The notes: generated by a model from the sequence alone, not told the origin. A stretch of 64,000 nucleotides of DNA from Pempheris klunzingeri (GCF_042242105.1 NC_092033.1:3245908-3309907); one strand, 5' to 3'; positions 44,506-59,654 are shown, counted from the stretch's first letter. Numbers and translations: made by a program.

Positions 44506-47369
44506 AGAAACACAACCTCAGAGCTAGCAAGTAGCACCAGAGGACTCAGGGACACCAGTGTCTCTGGTCGATGCCACTTCGGTAGGTGAAAATGTACTAC
44601 TGTGTAACAGATTCACACTAACTGTCCACATCTTGAACATGTTGGACACCGCTCACAGCATACTCACAGTTTATTTGCATCTTGTAGCCGGCAGACTGGA
44701 TGGGGGTCCCCCCCTCCGACACCACACATTGATATAAACCGTCATCTGTCTGCATTAGGGGACTGAAGGTCAGCGTGATGTTGTCAGGGGAGAAGTACAC
44801 CCTGTCAGATGCTGGTACTGGGTGTTTGTTCTTGAGCCAGGTAATGGAGACTGGGTCCTGAGGGCCAACACACTCCAGACTGAAAATCCCACCAGCCAGT
44901 GGCAGGGCCTGAGAGGCGGGACGCACTGAGTAAGGGTCTGTGCAGAGAGGACAGTGAAAATACCCAAACGTGAACATGAAAGACATGATGGGATTAGTTT
45001 CATGCACTTGATACCAGTTTTTTGAATTCAGAAATGAGCAGAGAGCGACAGCGCAGACTGACCGATGACGGTGAGGTTCTTGGTGGCGCTGAGGGTGGCA
45101 TGGGATGCAGGGTTTGTTGCCTCACAGGTCAGAGGCTCAACTTTGGTGTAGTCACTAAAAGTGATGTGCAGATGACTGGCAAACTTTGGCTCTTCCCCCT
45201 GATGCAGGATGGGTATCTGGACTTCGTCACCCTTGAAAGTCTTCCCCATGTACTTCCAATTAAAGGTGCAGGGCGGGATGCATGAGACAAAGCACATGAA
45301 CGTGTACTGTTTTCCCATCGTCACTGTATTCTCCCCACTGATGCTGATGTCATTTACACCTAAAGGAGTTTGACATGAAGAAGCTTGAATGCAGTGTGCA
45401 ATTACAGGATCGTAGCATAGTGAATTTCCCTTCTTAGTCCAGGAATCTCTTGAGTGAGCTGTTTTAAAGACATCCTAAAATCTGACTTGGAATCCTGGTA
45501 CCAACCCGTAGTGGCCGAGATATCATCACATTTCACTACAGGGAGCTTCTGGGTGACTTTTGAAGCAATCTTACATTTGTGGTGGGACAGTAGATCCTCA
45601 GGATGTAATCAGAAGTGCTCACATGATATATTAAAACCTCAAATAAACACTGATAAACTACATAAATGCCACTAATTGTCTACAATAATATGACATGTAT
45701 CTATTTAATTTATTTCTGACTTGAAGTAGATGGCATGACACCATAGATGTTTTAATAATATCATCATCCATCCATGGATGACAACAAGCAGGAATCAAGC
45801 TGGTGAGGTGAACTGAACTTTTCATTTGTAAGAGGAGGACTGTGTTATTTCTGCACTCAAATCTTTATAAATCTAGACACACATCTAAACAATGTAATAT
45901 GCAATTAAACCAGTTACAGAGATGGAATTTGTATTTCTTCATGTATAATGTATCTCATCATGCATGACCAAACTGTAAGCACACATATCTCTCACACTGG
46001 ATTCCCAATGTGGCTGATTAATTCATGTTTGTGGCTTTTCCTTAAACGTACTGATTGCTATTTTTCACGAGAGGAGTGAGGAGTTACTTCACATACTTGC
46101 CACCCACAGGAACAGAGTGGTGGAGATGAAGAGGTGTGAGACGGTGTCCTCAGCCTCACAGATCAGACTCTCAGAGGCCACAGTACTGGTAGGCGGAGTG
46201 ACTGAGATGATGTTGCCTTTTGCGGTGCTGAACTTCTCCCTCTCCAAGACAACAGTCCAGGTGTAGCTGCAGGAGGGGTAGCAGTCCGCTGAGCAGGTGT
46301 AGTTGGATGCAGCGCCGGTGGTCAGAAAGGCTGGACCGCTGATCTGCACGTTGGAAGGCCCGGCTGCAAAGTTTAGATTTGGGTTTAGAAGTGCTGCTGA
46401 GGGAACACATGAATTCAAATTCACTGGTCGTTCATACCCGTCACTTGCAGCGTCTTATGGATAGAGAGGGACTTCCCCGTTGCAGGGTTGACCACTGTGC
46501 AGGTCAGGGTTTGTGTTGGCCTCACGTGCAGGATCTGCAGGCTCAGCTCAGGCCCCTGAGACGTCACATTACCCCTGGTCCAGCTGTACTCACAGTCTGG
46601 GTAGCAGTTAGACAAGCACTGGAAGCCATATGGGACTCCCACGGACACCACGTCAACCCCAGTGATCAACGCAGCGGTTGGTCCGTCTGCAGGATGAAGC
46701 AGAACAGATGAAACTTCAAAATGTTTTCCAATTAAAAAGAATATTTTAAATGAGGAAATCAAAGTCTATGAACGATGACTAAGACATCCAGCACAGTGTG
46801 AGAAAGACAGTTAGCTTTAATTCAGTTTTTTAACATTTGAAAACAGTGAGAATCAGAATCAAAAGGATCTTACATGGGTTTACCACTGCCCTTCCACCCT
46901 GCTCACTTTCACTGGCAGAAAAACCTTTGATATGAGAAAAAGAGAATTAGCTTTAACATTATTAATGTTCTGACAAGGCAAGTTTATTATATGGCATCAT
47001 TCAGAAACAAGGCAATCCAAAGTGCTTTACAGGGAAATGACAACACATTTAAAATGCATGTAAAAGACATTAAGAGCACAAAGCGAAGATAAGTAAATAA
47101 GTGGCTAAAAGTTGAAAAGAAATTACATTTAAAAGACAATCAGAAACAAACAAAACAGCAAGTGGATCAATAGTTACAGATTAGAGGAAAGTTATGTATG
47201 AAATTGCAGCAGAAATGCAGCAGATGAGCGATCAGGCCATCTGGAGCAGGTCTGGTGTATTTCTTCAGTCTAATAGAATAATTTAAGTGATGATGCAGGG
47301 CAGCCTCTTACCTGGCAGGCAGGTAAGCAGCAGCAGCAGCAGCAGCTGGCAAGCGGTGTGATGAACCAT
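40980..47369 (-). CDS. CEACAM-like protein with ten tandem Ig domains (gene A), 13 exons
   Basis: Exons in coding order: 47369-47312 (signal peptide, six-Leu core), 46924-46874 (17-aa linker), then Ig exons 46686-46438, 46363-46097, 45359-45063, 44937-44668, 44196-43948, 43862-43596, 42965-42669, 42539-42231, 41691-41416, 41335-41087, and a doubtful tail 41002-40980. Every junction is phase 1, typical of Ig exon shuffling. The model gives about 953 aa. Several domains open with YGP/AGP and read like CEACAM A/B-type domains (VSITWLKNKHPV, NPATG); no V-type N domain was seen. Eight domains carry C-x3-C-x-P-x-C-x3-W; exons 44937 and 42539 lack it. Exons 3-6 and 7-10 are a duplicated module. A cell-surface or secreted adhesion or recognition role is inferred from family resemblance only. 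Family name is moderately sure; exon structure is strong except at the C-terminus. Confidence 0.82.
41764..42064 (-). repeat. Dispersed teleost repeat, family R2, copy 4 (reverse, internally shortened)
   Basis: Between gene A exons 10 and 11. The minus strand reads 'GGTTGGTATCACTCTTCCCA' then 'AAATGTTGAGCTATTTTTT', the R2 tail phrase. Further along lies 'TTTGTGGCCGGATGCAGTCA', 'CTTGCTGGAGTTTTGTCACC' and 'GTCGTCAGCTTAGACTCCAG', familiar partners of this repeat in fish. A 63-codon open frame within it is not a gene. Confidence 0.5.
42966..43595 (-). other. Gene A intron 8, carrying a MITE-like insertion
   Basis: No coding exon was found in this intron. Its middle (43209-43426) has imperfect inverted ends; see the separate entry. 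An AT-rich patch (43320-43375) lies within it. Confidence 0.6.
43209..43426. mobile_element. MITE-like element with imperfect inverted ends
   Basis: The left end reads ACTACAATACCCATGAG. The right end, read on the minus strand, is ACTACGACTCCCAAGGTG. Both resemble the ACTACAACTCCCA-type termini of small non-autonomous fish DNA transposons. The length is about 218 bp with an AT-rich interior. No clear target-site duplication was made out. Confidence 0.4.
44435..44503. repeat. Compound (TG)n(AT)n microsatellite
   Basis: About eight TG units pass directly into about 26 AT units, in the intron between gene A exons 6 and 7. Confidence 0.97.
45360..46096 (-). other. Gene A intron 4
   Basis: About 740 bp of AT-rich sequence. 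Read on the gene strand, no Ig-type exon, decayed or intact, was recognised in it. Confidence 0.55.
46978..47200. repeat. SINE-like dispersed repeat in gene A intron 1
   Basis: Starts 'GGCAAGTTTATTATATGGCA' and continues 'GGCAATCCAAAGTGCTTTAC', a very common phrase of fish interspersed repeats. It is followed by an A-rich body with AAAAGACAATCAGAAAC. No ORF is present. Confidence 0.6.
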
Positions 47370-47405
47370 AGTGCTGTGGACAGTGAGAACCACTAACGAC
47401 ACACA

Positions 47406-47413
47406 CTCTTATA
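47406..47413 (-). promoter_or_regulatory. Possible TATA box of gene A
   Basis: The minus strand reads TATAAGAG, 36 bases upstream of the ATG at 47369. If it is used, the leader would be very short. Gene B has no comparable motif in the same place. Confidence 0.3.
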
Positions 47414-48286
47414 ATGCATATGGAGAAGGCCTTGCCCACTGTTATCGTTCACTCATACAAAACACAGACAACAAATGACCCAATGTTCTTGGCAAAGGAG
47501 TGCAACACGTCGTCGGTTATCAGCTGGGTTTATTCTCTGCAGAGGGTGTGCATACGTGTTCTGTGGTTTTGTCTTCTGTGGGTTGTGGTTGTTTCCTTTG
47601 TGTCTGCAGAGTTAATCCAGGTCAGATAATGTGGCTCCTTCTCGCTCTGTTTTTTTCATATCTGCCTGTGGTAGCAGATAGAATACAACTCCAGCTGTCT
47701 GCAAGATCTGATACGTGTTGCTATTTTCTTTGTGGTTCGGTTAATGTACCTTTTACCTTTTATGTATGTTGTCGCGGTGGGAAGTCAAAGCTGCACTACC
47801 TGTGATTTTGACGTATCAACAGTGTTCGTACAGTCTTGAACATCTGGGAAATGCTTTATTGTGACCGTTATGTTTTCAGTTTTAGGTGTATGCTTGAATT
47901 TGAATATATACTCAATGAAAAGTGCTTGATTTTCAACATAATCTGGTGTTTCATGCACACAATCACTCGTGTAAAGCAAGAATCTTTTAAGACTTAAAGT
48001 CATATTTGTTTGCAGTGTCCTGACGTCTTGCACCAGATAATAATCCTGATCACGACGTGCAATCAAAGTTATTATAAACAGCTGGTGAAATAAAAAGTAT
48101 ACACTGATTGTGGGTATTAATGAATTCTGCAAACTATTTTTTCACAATTAAATTTAAAGCAACAATCTAGATGTGATGACAAAGGCTTCAAGAATCTGGA
48201 AATGTTTAGTTTTTTTTTTTTTTTTTATCATTTTCTGTTGAAACAGGATTTTAAGACATATATGGAGAAATTATGCAAATTTTGCA

Positions 48287-48325
48287 AGTTTGGTCTCCAC
48301 CAACTCCTGAGAGAAAATATCTCAC
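48287..48325 (+). repeat. R1 fragment
   Basis: 'TTTGGTCTCCACCAACTCCT' followed by 'GAGAGAAAATATCT' matches the R1 head seen at 14066. Confidence 0.55.
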
Positions 48326-49119
48326 AGGATTATCAAAACATGATGGTTTCATGCATTAGATTCTTTTTGTGATGAGGCAGCTACCAAAGATTTGTTTTCT
48401 AGTGAAATACAGAACATTTCGGGTTATAAGTCGCCAAATATGCAAATAAGAATCTGTTAAGATTAACTTTTATTCAGATACTATTTTTAGGAAATAGAAA
48501 CTATTTGTTGTTGTTGTTATGAGTACTTATATTGTTCCTGTTCTTATTCTTATTGTTCTTATTTCTTACTTTTTTACTGTACATAGAGAGACTGACTACT
48601 AGAGATGATGACTGCCCATTGAAAGTCCATTTCCACGGACATGACGTGTGGTGTAGGCGGGGCAGAGCAGGGATTTCTTTACCTGCCACACAGTCTTTGT
48701 AGTGTCCTCATGTTTACCAGCTGTGTTTAATGAGGAGACCATTAAAGAGGGCTCGAGCTGTCTGCCAGTAATGGTTTGGTTACTGTCGCATCACATCCCC
48801 TTCAAAAGTAGTGCCGGAGATGCAGGTGTAAGTTAAACCAGAGGATTAAATCTCAGGTGTCCTTTTTAAAACCACAGCAAAAAGGAATACATGCCACAGT
48901 GAAGCACTTCTCATAAAGTATTTGTCAGGGGACTGATATGAACCCTGGGTGTGCCCTTTAAATACAAGATTACATCAAACATGTACCTGAAGTGTGAGGA
49001 AAACTGAACCGAGCTTCTATATGAGGAAGAAAGTGAAATATGTAGGATTGTGAAGAGGGTTATTTTCCACGCTCATAGTCGACTCTTTTTTGTATGAGTC
49101 ATGGGGATCTCGCCACTTC

Positions 49120-49430
49120 TCATGTATTAAAATACATCCATCCATTATCTACACCGCTTAACCTTCAGGGCTCCAGGAGCTGGAGCCAATCCCAGCTGAC
49201 TTCAGGCGAGAGGCGGAGTTCACCCTGGACTGGTCATCAGCCAAGTCACGCTCACACCTGCGGGTGATTTAGAGTCACCAACCAACCGAACCTGCATGTC
49301 TTTGGATTGTGGAGAAATCCCACATGCAAACTCCACTCAGAGAGACCACAGGTCCAAACCTGGATTTGAATTTGGAGCCTTCTTGCTGTGAGGCAGGTGT
49401 TAACCACCACACCACCATGCTGCCCTGTTG
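49120..49430 (+). repeat. Common fish interspersed repeat (transposon-derived)
   Basis: Ordered phrases familiar from many fish genomes: 'ATCCATCCATTATCTACACC', 'GGAGCTGGAGCCAATCCCAG', 'GGCGAGAGGCGGAGTTCACC', 'TTTAGAGTCACCAACCAACC', 'CCTGCATGTCTTTGGATTGT', 'CATGCAAACTCCACTCAGAG', ending 'CACCACACCACCATGCTGCC'. It is internally decayed, with no coding capacity. Confidence 0.8.
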
Positions 49431-50321
49431 AAGTTCAGGCCATTGAAAATACAGATCTCAGCGGTGCATCATCACCATCCAACCTGCAGGGGGAGCCAAG
49501 AGTGAATCTATACCATCACACCACTTTGATATCCTCACAAAGGAGCCTGTCTGGTTTAAATCCATTATGCACACCTTTTTTATCGCACTTTGTGGAGAGG
49601 AACTAACCACAGATTTATGATTTGCATTAGTTCATTGGGTTTATTTACCTTTGGTATATTCAAGCATCACCCCACCCAGAAACAACCTGAGGAGAAGTCT
49701 GACTGAAAACACCTGCCTGGGTGTTAATAATGAAACCACTTCTGACATACTAGATTTATTTACGGTTTCTTTGCATGTATGAGGTGATGTGTTTTGTATA
49801 TATTTAGAGTCCTGTCAAGTCATCAGTCCATTTTATTCATGTTTTAACATTATAACATTACATATGTATCAAAGATGAGGAATCTTCCAAATGTCCTCCT
49901 GTGGGAAAAACATTTTGTGAGCACATTTGCCCCCCCACCCTCCCCACATGATACTCCAGTGCTCCTCCATGTCTGTTACACAAAAGTGCAAACAGGGTTC
50001 AGCCCACTGTCAACACGTGACAAATGGAAAAGAATAATGTGTAGCGTGAGATCACAGGCACATGAGTCACTGATTCTCTGTAATCCAACAGGCTTTCTTC
50101 ATCACAGATTCACTCTCAGGACGTAGAAAGATCTGACAGAGGGACAAAGACGGGGAGACAAAGTTAGTTTTATGATGAAAAGATCAGGGTGTACCTGCTG
50201 TTACGGCTAAAATAACTGAAGAAATATGATAAAACAAACTACAAGTGAAGTAAAACCCATGACATTAAGAGTAGAATTTAAAGAGCAGCCTAATGCTACA
50301 GTAAGTAAGCCTCGCCTGGGA

Positions 50322-52912
50322 TCACAGTGTGAAGGCAGCACAAATGATGAAGGCCAGCAGCAGCACGGCTGAAGTCTCTTCAGGACGAGTGGACGGGTTG
50401 CGATCTGACCCTGAATGCCGCAAAAGGAAGCAAATGCAGGTCAGATAACAGCAGAATGTGTTAATACGATGTCAGACCAGTTTACGGCACCTACCTGATA
50501 TGTGCACAGTCTTAAAGGCCGTGACTGTCTTCCTCGAAACTGTGTTTTGTGCCTCGCACTTGAGAGTGACAGATTTAAGCGGATGGTCCACTGTCATCTC
50601 GATCACATTGCCCCTCACGGTCTGATTCTCCACAGACGACACAAAGCGACAAGAAGGGTGACATGCAGCGGTGCACACAAACTTATTCTTTTTTGCAATT
50701 TCTACTTCATCCGGGCCTTCGATCTGGACATCTGATGGGCCGGCTGAAGACAGACAGTGAGGATTAATATAAATAAGTTTACTGGAAAGGTGTTGGCCAC
50801 AGGTTAGAGATCTTTAACAAGCAACTCTGGTGAAACCTGACTCACATATCACAGATATGGTGCGAGTAGCATCGACAAACAGCCCAGATACAGGATTGGT
50901 TGCTTTGCAGATGAGGATTTTAGAGTTGTCCGTCTCCTGAGGAATGATAGAAACAACATTCCCCTGACCACTAATCCACGGGCCTTTATCTATCCTCCAT
51001 GTGTAGGTACAAGGTGGCCGACAATAAGCGTGGCAGCTGCAGGTGTGGCTCGCTGCTGGACTCATCAAATCAGGGCCTGTGATGGAAATGTTGGCCGGTC
51101 CAGCTAAGACAAGAAACATAAATGTCTGAGTCATTTGAAGGGAAAGCGCATATAATTCTAACAATATCTGCTCTAAAAACAAACAAAACAGCTGTCACTT
51201 TACCTAACACTTGCAGTTGCTTTGTTGCGGTGGCACTCAGCTGTTTATCATCACCTGCGACTGTGCAGGTGACTGTTAAGGCCTCCAACCAACTGTTGAC
51301 AGTGAAGGCCAGCACATTGCCCTGACCCTGGGCACTCTGTCCATCCAGTGACATAGAATAGGTGCATTTAGTGCAGTTGGAAATACACTCAATGCTGCTC
51401 GGCACGCCCACAGTTACGTAATCCGGACCGACAATCACGCACTCGATTTTCAGTCCTTCTGAAATTTTCAGCAGTCACAGTTCAGTTCAGCAAGCATACA
51501 GAGATATCACAGTGAAGTCTGTAGTCTCTATAATGATACAGATGGCACCTTTAATGCAGGTTTCATTGTTTATTTGAATGTGAAATCACTTACTGCTATC
51601 ACCGTCACCCGGTTCATGGTTTTCACCGTCTGTAGACAGTACAGGGTCTACACAGCCAATGAAAACATGTATCAGAAACAGTATCTGGTATGAAGCATTA
51701 CAGTTTGTGATCAGCCTTGGAAATACTGTGTTTACTGAACAACCCCAATTCAAGTCCTGCTTTTTTGAAAGCTTTCAATTCTGGGCCTTGAGTTGGGATT
51801 GTTTAATGAAAAACTACTATTTACAAGGTCAAGAATGAACTCTGCTGCTTTATTTTTAAGCTAATACAGGTTTAAGTTAACAAATCCATGTCCATAACAA
51901 CTGGACAACTTCTGTCTGCTGATGAAGTCAAAATCTATTAAGTAGGATGTCAAAAATCTAATAAATGGACATTTATATTGATTTATTTGATCAAATATGT
52001 TCTACTGAATAATCCAGCGAAGGTGGAAGAAGTTTCACATCCTTCAGTGTTACTTAAGCCAGGCTAAGTAGCTTTTAGCTTGGATTTATATAACGCCATG
52101 ACGCTTATTTATTGTATCATATATTTATGTAGTTTCGATTATGGCAGTTTTGGTCCTCCATAATATAATATAATATAATATAATGTAATGTAATGTAATG
52201 TAATATAATATAATATAATATAATATAATATAATATAATATAATATAATATAATGTAATATAATATAATATAATATAATATAGCAGTAAGTATTAGTCTT
52301 GTCACACCAATGTAAAAATACCATGTGAAAACGCAGCATTCAAATACTTCCTTAAGTGGCAACCATCATGTATGATGTCCCTTGTGATTTTGTAGTATAA
52401 ATTATATTATTTGACTTATTATTATTATATGATTTATTAAATAGCAGTTTACTGTTGTTGCTGGTTGAGGGGGAGCTAAGTGTAACTCCTTTATATAGTT
52501 TTATGTGGTTTAATCTAAAGCAGTGCTTCTTATTTTAATAAAATGTGTGTAAAACCTTCATCTGCAAAGTAACGAGCAGCTATAATGCTCAAATAATATG
52601 GAGTATATATAATATATGGAGGCATAAAGTAACTTCAAATGGAAAAAACGTAAGAAAAGTACAAATAGTTCATGAGCTATCACATTTATAACAGGTGCTA
52701 TAGACACAGTAAGTGAGTGTGAGTAGTAAAAACACAGTAAAGTCAGTGTGGCGACTCTCACACACTAAATTACAACTAAAATCTGACTCCACCACTGGTA
52801 TTTTTGTCCAAAGGAAAATCCTTGTTTTACCTGTCAGAAACAGAAGCAGCAACAAAAGTCTGCCGAGATTTGAGTGTCCTCCGTTTTGTTTAGATATGTA
52901 GGTATTATCCAT
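50322..52912 (-). CDS. CEACAM-like protein with three Ig domains and GPI-type tail (gene B), 6 exons
   Basis: Exons in coding order: 52912-52831 (N-terminus with hydrophobic run LLLLLLFLTG), 51647-51594 (18-aa acidic linker), Ig exons 51458-51204, 51103-50846, 50743-50495, and tail 50410-50322 (TGA). The model gives 328 aa, all phase-1 junctions, with the same plan as gene A. The tail reads SDRNPSTRPEETS followed by AVLLLAFIICAAFTL and a stop, with no cytoplasmic charges. This is the form of a GPI-anchor signal, so a GPI-linked surface protein is inferred. Domain 2 keeps C-x3-C-x-P-x-C-x3-W (CHAYCRPPCTYTW). Domain 1 (CISNCTKCTYSM) and domain 3 (CTAACHPSCRFVSS) have lost the Trp. The N-terminal run is preceded by about 17 polar residues, so a later Met or an uncleaved form is possible. 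Same strand as gene A, about 3 kb apart. Confidence 0.78.
51648..52830 (-). other. Gene B intron 1
   Basis: About 1.2 kb between the signal and linker exons. AT-rich, with a pentanucleotide array at 52161-52282. No further exon was recognised. Confidence 0.55.
52161..52282. repeat. (TAATA)n pentanucleotide array with TAATG variants
   Basis: About 24 tandem five-base units, mostly TAATA, with a block of TAATG units near 52181-52205 and another at 52250. The period is regular throughout. Confidence 0.95.
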
Positions 52913-53761
52913 TGTCCCATGAGAAGTGTACAGCCACCAGGATACAGACAACTGGCACTGCAGCAAGTCAGTCAACATCAGCAGGCAAACAGCTCTTATC
53001 AGGGAGAGCTGAGAAGAAGCATATCTACCTCCTTAGTCACTCAAATGTAAAATCCACATTGGCTATAAAAAGATTCGAACCCGTGTGACTTTCTGCAGAT
53101 TTTGTATATATTTACGTGAGTCATCTTTCCTGATGAGATGAGTGTGTGGAGAAGTTGGATGTTGAAAGAGTGGAGCATTACAGAGCAGCTGCGCTCCCTT
53201 CTTTGGGCTTCTGGCTTGAAGGTAGTTTATAGAGAGTGTTTTGGAGACTGTTAGGACGCTGTAGTGGTTTGGAGGCTGTCCCAAGCAGGGAAATGCCACA
53301 GGTCAGATTACTCTTAAAGGGAATATGTCACAAATAAGTAGGGTTTTATATCAGAAAATGCATGTATATGACAAAATGTACCATAATGCAGATACACCTA
53401 TTCAGAAATCTAAACATTATCCCTTTGTCTTGGCTCTGTGTGTCACTAACGTCATTACATGAGCTTAAATTGTTTGTGTGACCTGCAGTCATTAATATGA
53501 TGAGTGTGACAACATTATTCACTGCTGCATTCCCAGCATTCACCTTGATACTGTACAATAGGTGACCTCGCCCTTAGCTCCAGGGAAATGCGTCTATTAT
53601 CAGAATAAATGATCAAAATGCAAACAGAGAAGAAAAAAAAAACTACCTGCTTAATGGATAGACTGATTTCAAGGGAGCAGTTGCAGTTTGCATGAATATA
53701 AACATGTTGTGTATCACACTAAAATGACAGCTGAGCCTCTTCACAGTTGAGCAAAATCACA
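52913..53761. other. Intergenic, no feature seen
   Basis: The stretch between gene B and mapk12 holds no exon, repeat family or microsatellite that could be supported. The upstream region of gene B should lie at its lower end. Confidence 0.5.
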
Positions 53762-53767
53762 TTTATT
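53762..53767 (-). terminator. mapk12: Probable mapk12 poly(A) signal
   Basis: The plus-strand TTTATT reads AATAAA on the gene strand, 166 nt beyond the mapk12 stop. The short 3' UTR so defined contains the TG microsatellite at 53911-53929. Confidence 0.5.
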
Positions 53768-53910
53768 GAAAAGCAAGAACTTCAAAAAACTAACAACATC
53801 CATAACTTCTACATAAACACAAATAAATCAACAACTTAATAGTATTTTTGGGTGTGTACAGTATGTGTGAGCGGGTGCAATTTTGTGTGTAAGACTATGT
53901 TTGTGCAGAA

Positions 53911-53929
53911 GTGTGTGTGTGTGTGTGTG
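53911..53929. repeat. (GT)n microsatellite in mapk12 3' UTR
   Basis: About nine GT units, starting four bases past the mapk12 stop on the gene strand. Confidence 0.9.
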
Positions 53930-53932
53930 CTC

Positions 53933-58506
<4,574 letters not shown>

Positions 58507-58698
58507 TCCCTACCGGCTACACAAGGCTGAGGTCAGGATGTGGGTCCCGCTGCGCTCCGTGATCTCATGTGAACAAACCGAGTCTCTGCTTCTAAAACGC
58601 ACAAGACGCGCAGAGAAGAGTTTGGTGCTGCGCAAATTCCTCCAGATGCATCAGCAGACCACTGGAGAGCTTAGCGAGGGTCCCCAGCTACACCCCCC

Positions 58699-58699
<1 letters not shown>

Positions 58700-58756
<57 letters not shown>
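58700..58756. repeat. (CA)n microsatellite upstream of mapk12
   Basis: About 28 CA units, 194 bp upstream of the mapk12 start codon. Confidence 0.97.
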
Positions 58757-58757
<1 letters not shown>

Positions 58758-58840
58758 TGTTAGTCATAGTTCTTGGTCGCCCAGGGCAGTCTGTGGGTGT
58801 GTCTAACAGCCTCAAAACATCTGCCCACCCAAAGGTACAC

Positions 58841-59654
58841 TTTACTATACTATATACTATATACTATATACTAGTATACTAATATACTAATAAACTAATA
58901 TACTAGTATACTAAAATACTATATACTATATACTAATATACTAATATACTAATATACTATATACTAATATACTAAAATACTATATACTAATATACTAATA
59001 TACTAATATACTAATATACTAGTATACTAAAATACTATATACTATATACTAATATACTAATATACTAAAATACTATATACTATATACTAATATACTAATA
59101 TACTAATATACTATATACTAATATACTAAAATACTATATACTAGTATACTAATATACTAATATACTAATATACTAGTATACTAAAATACTATATACTATA
59201 TACTAATATACTAATATACTAAAATACTATATACTATATACTAATATACTAATATACTAAAATACTATATACTATATACTAGTATACTATACACTGTAGT
59301 ATATACTATACTATATACTAATATACTAGTATACTAAAATACTATATACTAATATACTAAAATACTATATACTATATACTAATATACTAGTATACTAAAA
59401 TACTATATACTAATATACTAATATACTAAAATACTATATACTATATACTAGTATACTATACACTGTAGTATATACTATACTACACTTTACTATGCTATAT
59501 ACTAATATATTAATATACTAATATACTATATACTATAAAGTATATAGTATATACTATATACTTTGCTATATACTATACTACACTTTACTATGCTATATCC
59601 TATCCTATACTATATTATAATATACTCTATACTATACTATACTACTACACTACA
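58841..59654. repeat. TATACTA-type satellite, about 0.8 kb
   Basis: Built from TATACTA, ATATACTAA and AAATACTATA words. Longer units such as 'ACTAAAATACTATATACT' recur many times, and a block near 59270-59310 (CACTGTAGTATATACTATAC) repeats at 59461-59480. A local palindrome lies near 59525-59570. No CG-containing or coding sequence is present. Confidence 0.93.

Larger units (their letters stand above)
47414..50321. other. Intergenic between CEACAM-like genes A and B
   Basis: No exon with Ig-domain or other similarity was recognised. Contents are an R1 fragment (48287-48325), a poly-T run (48210-48227), a GTT/TTA-rich stretch (48505-48575) and a long dispersed repeat (49120-49430). The 3' end of gene B should lie in its upper part. 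Confidence 0.55.

Noticed and set aside
46871-46914. Acceptor CTGCCAG within the gene A linker exon
   Set aside because: Using it puts a stop codon after ten residues. The upstream acceptor ending at 46925 (ATCAAAG) keeps the frame open into the next exon.
53070-53110. tRNA-like 'GATTCGAACCCGTGTG' on the plus strand
   Set aside because: It resembles a reversed T-arm loop, but no complementary T-stem, acceptor stem or anticodon arm could be folded around it.
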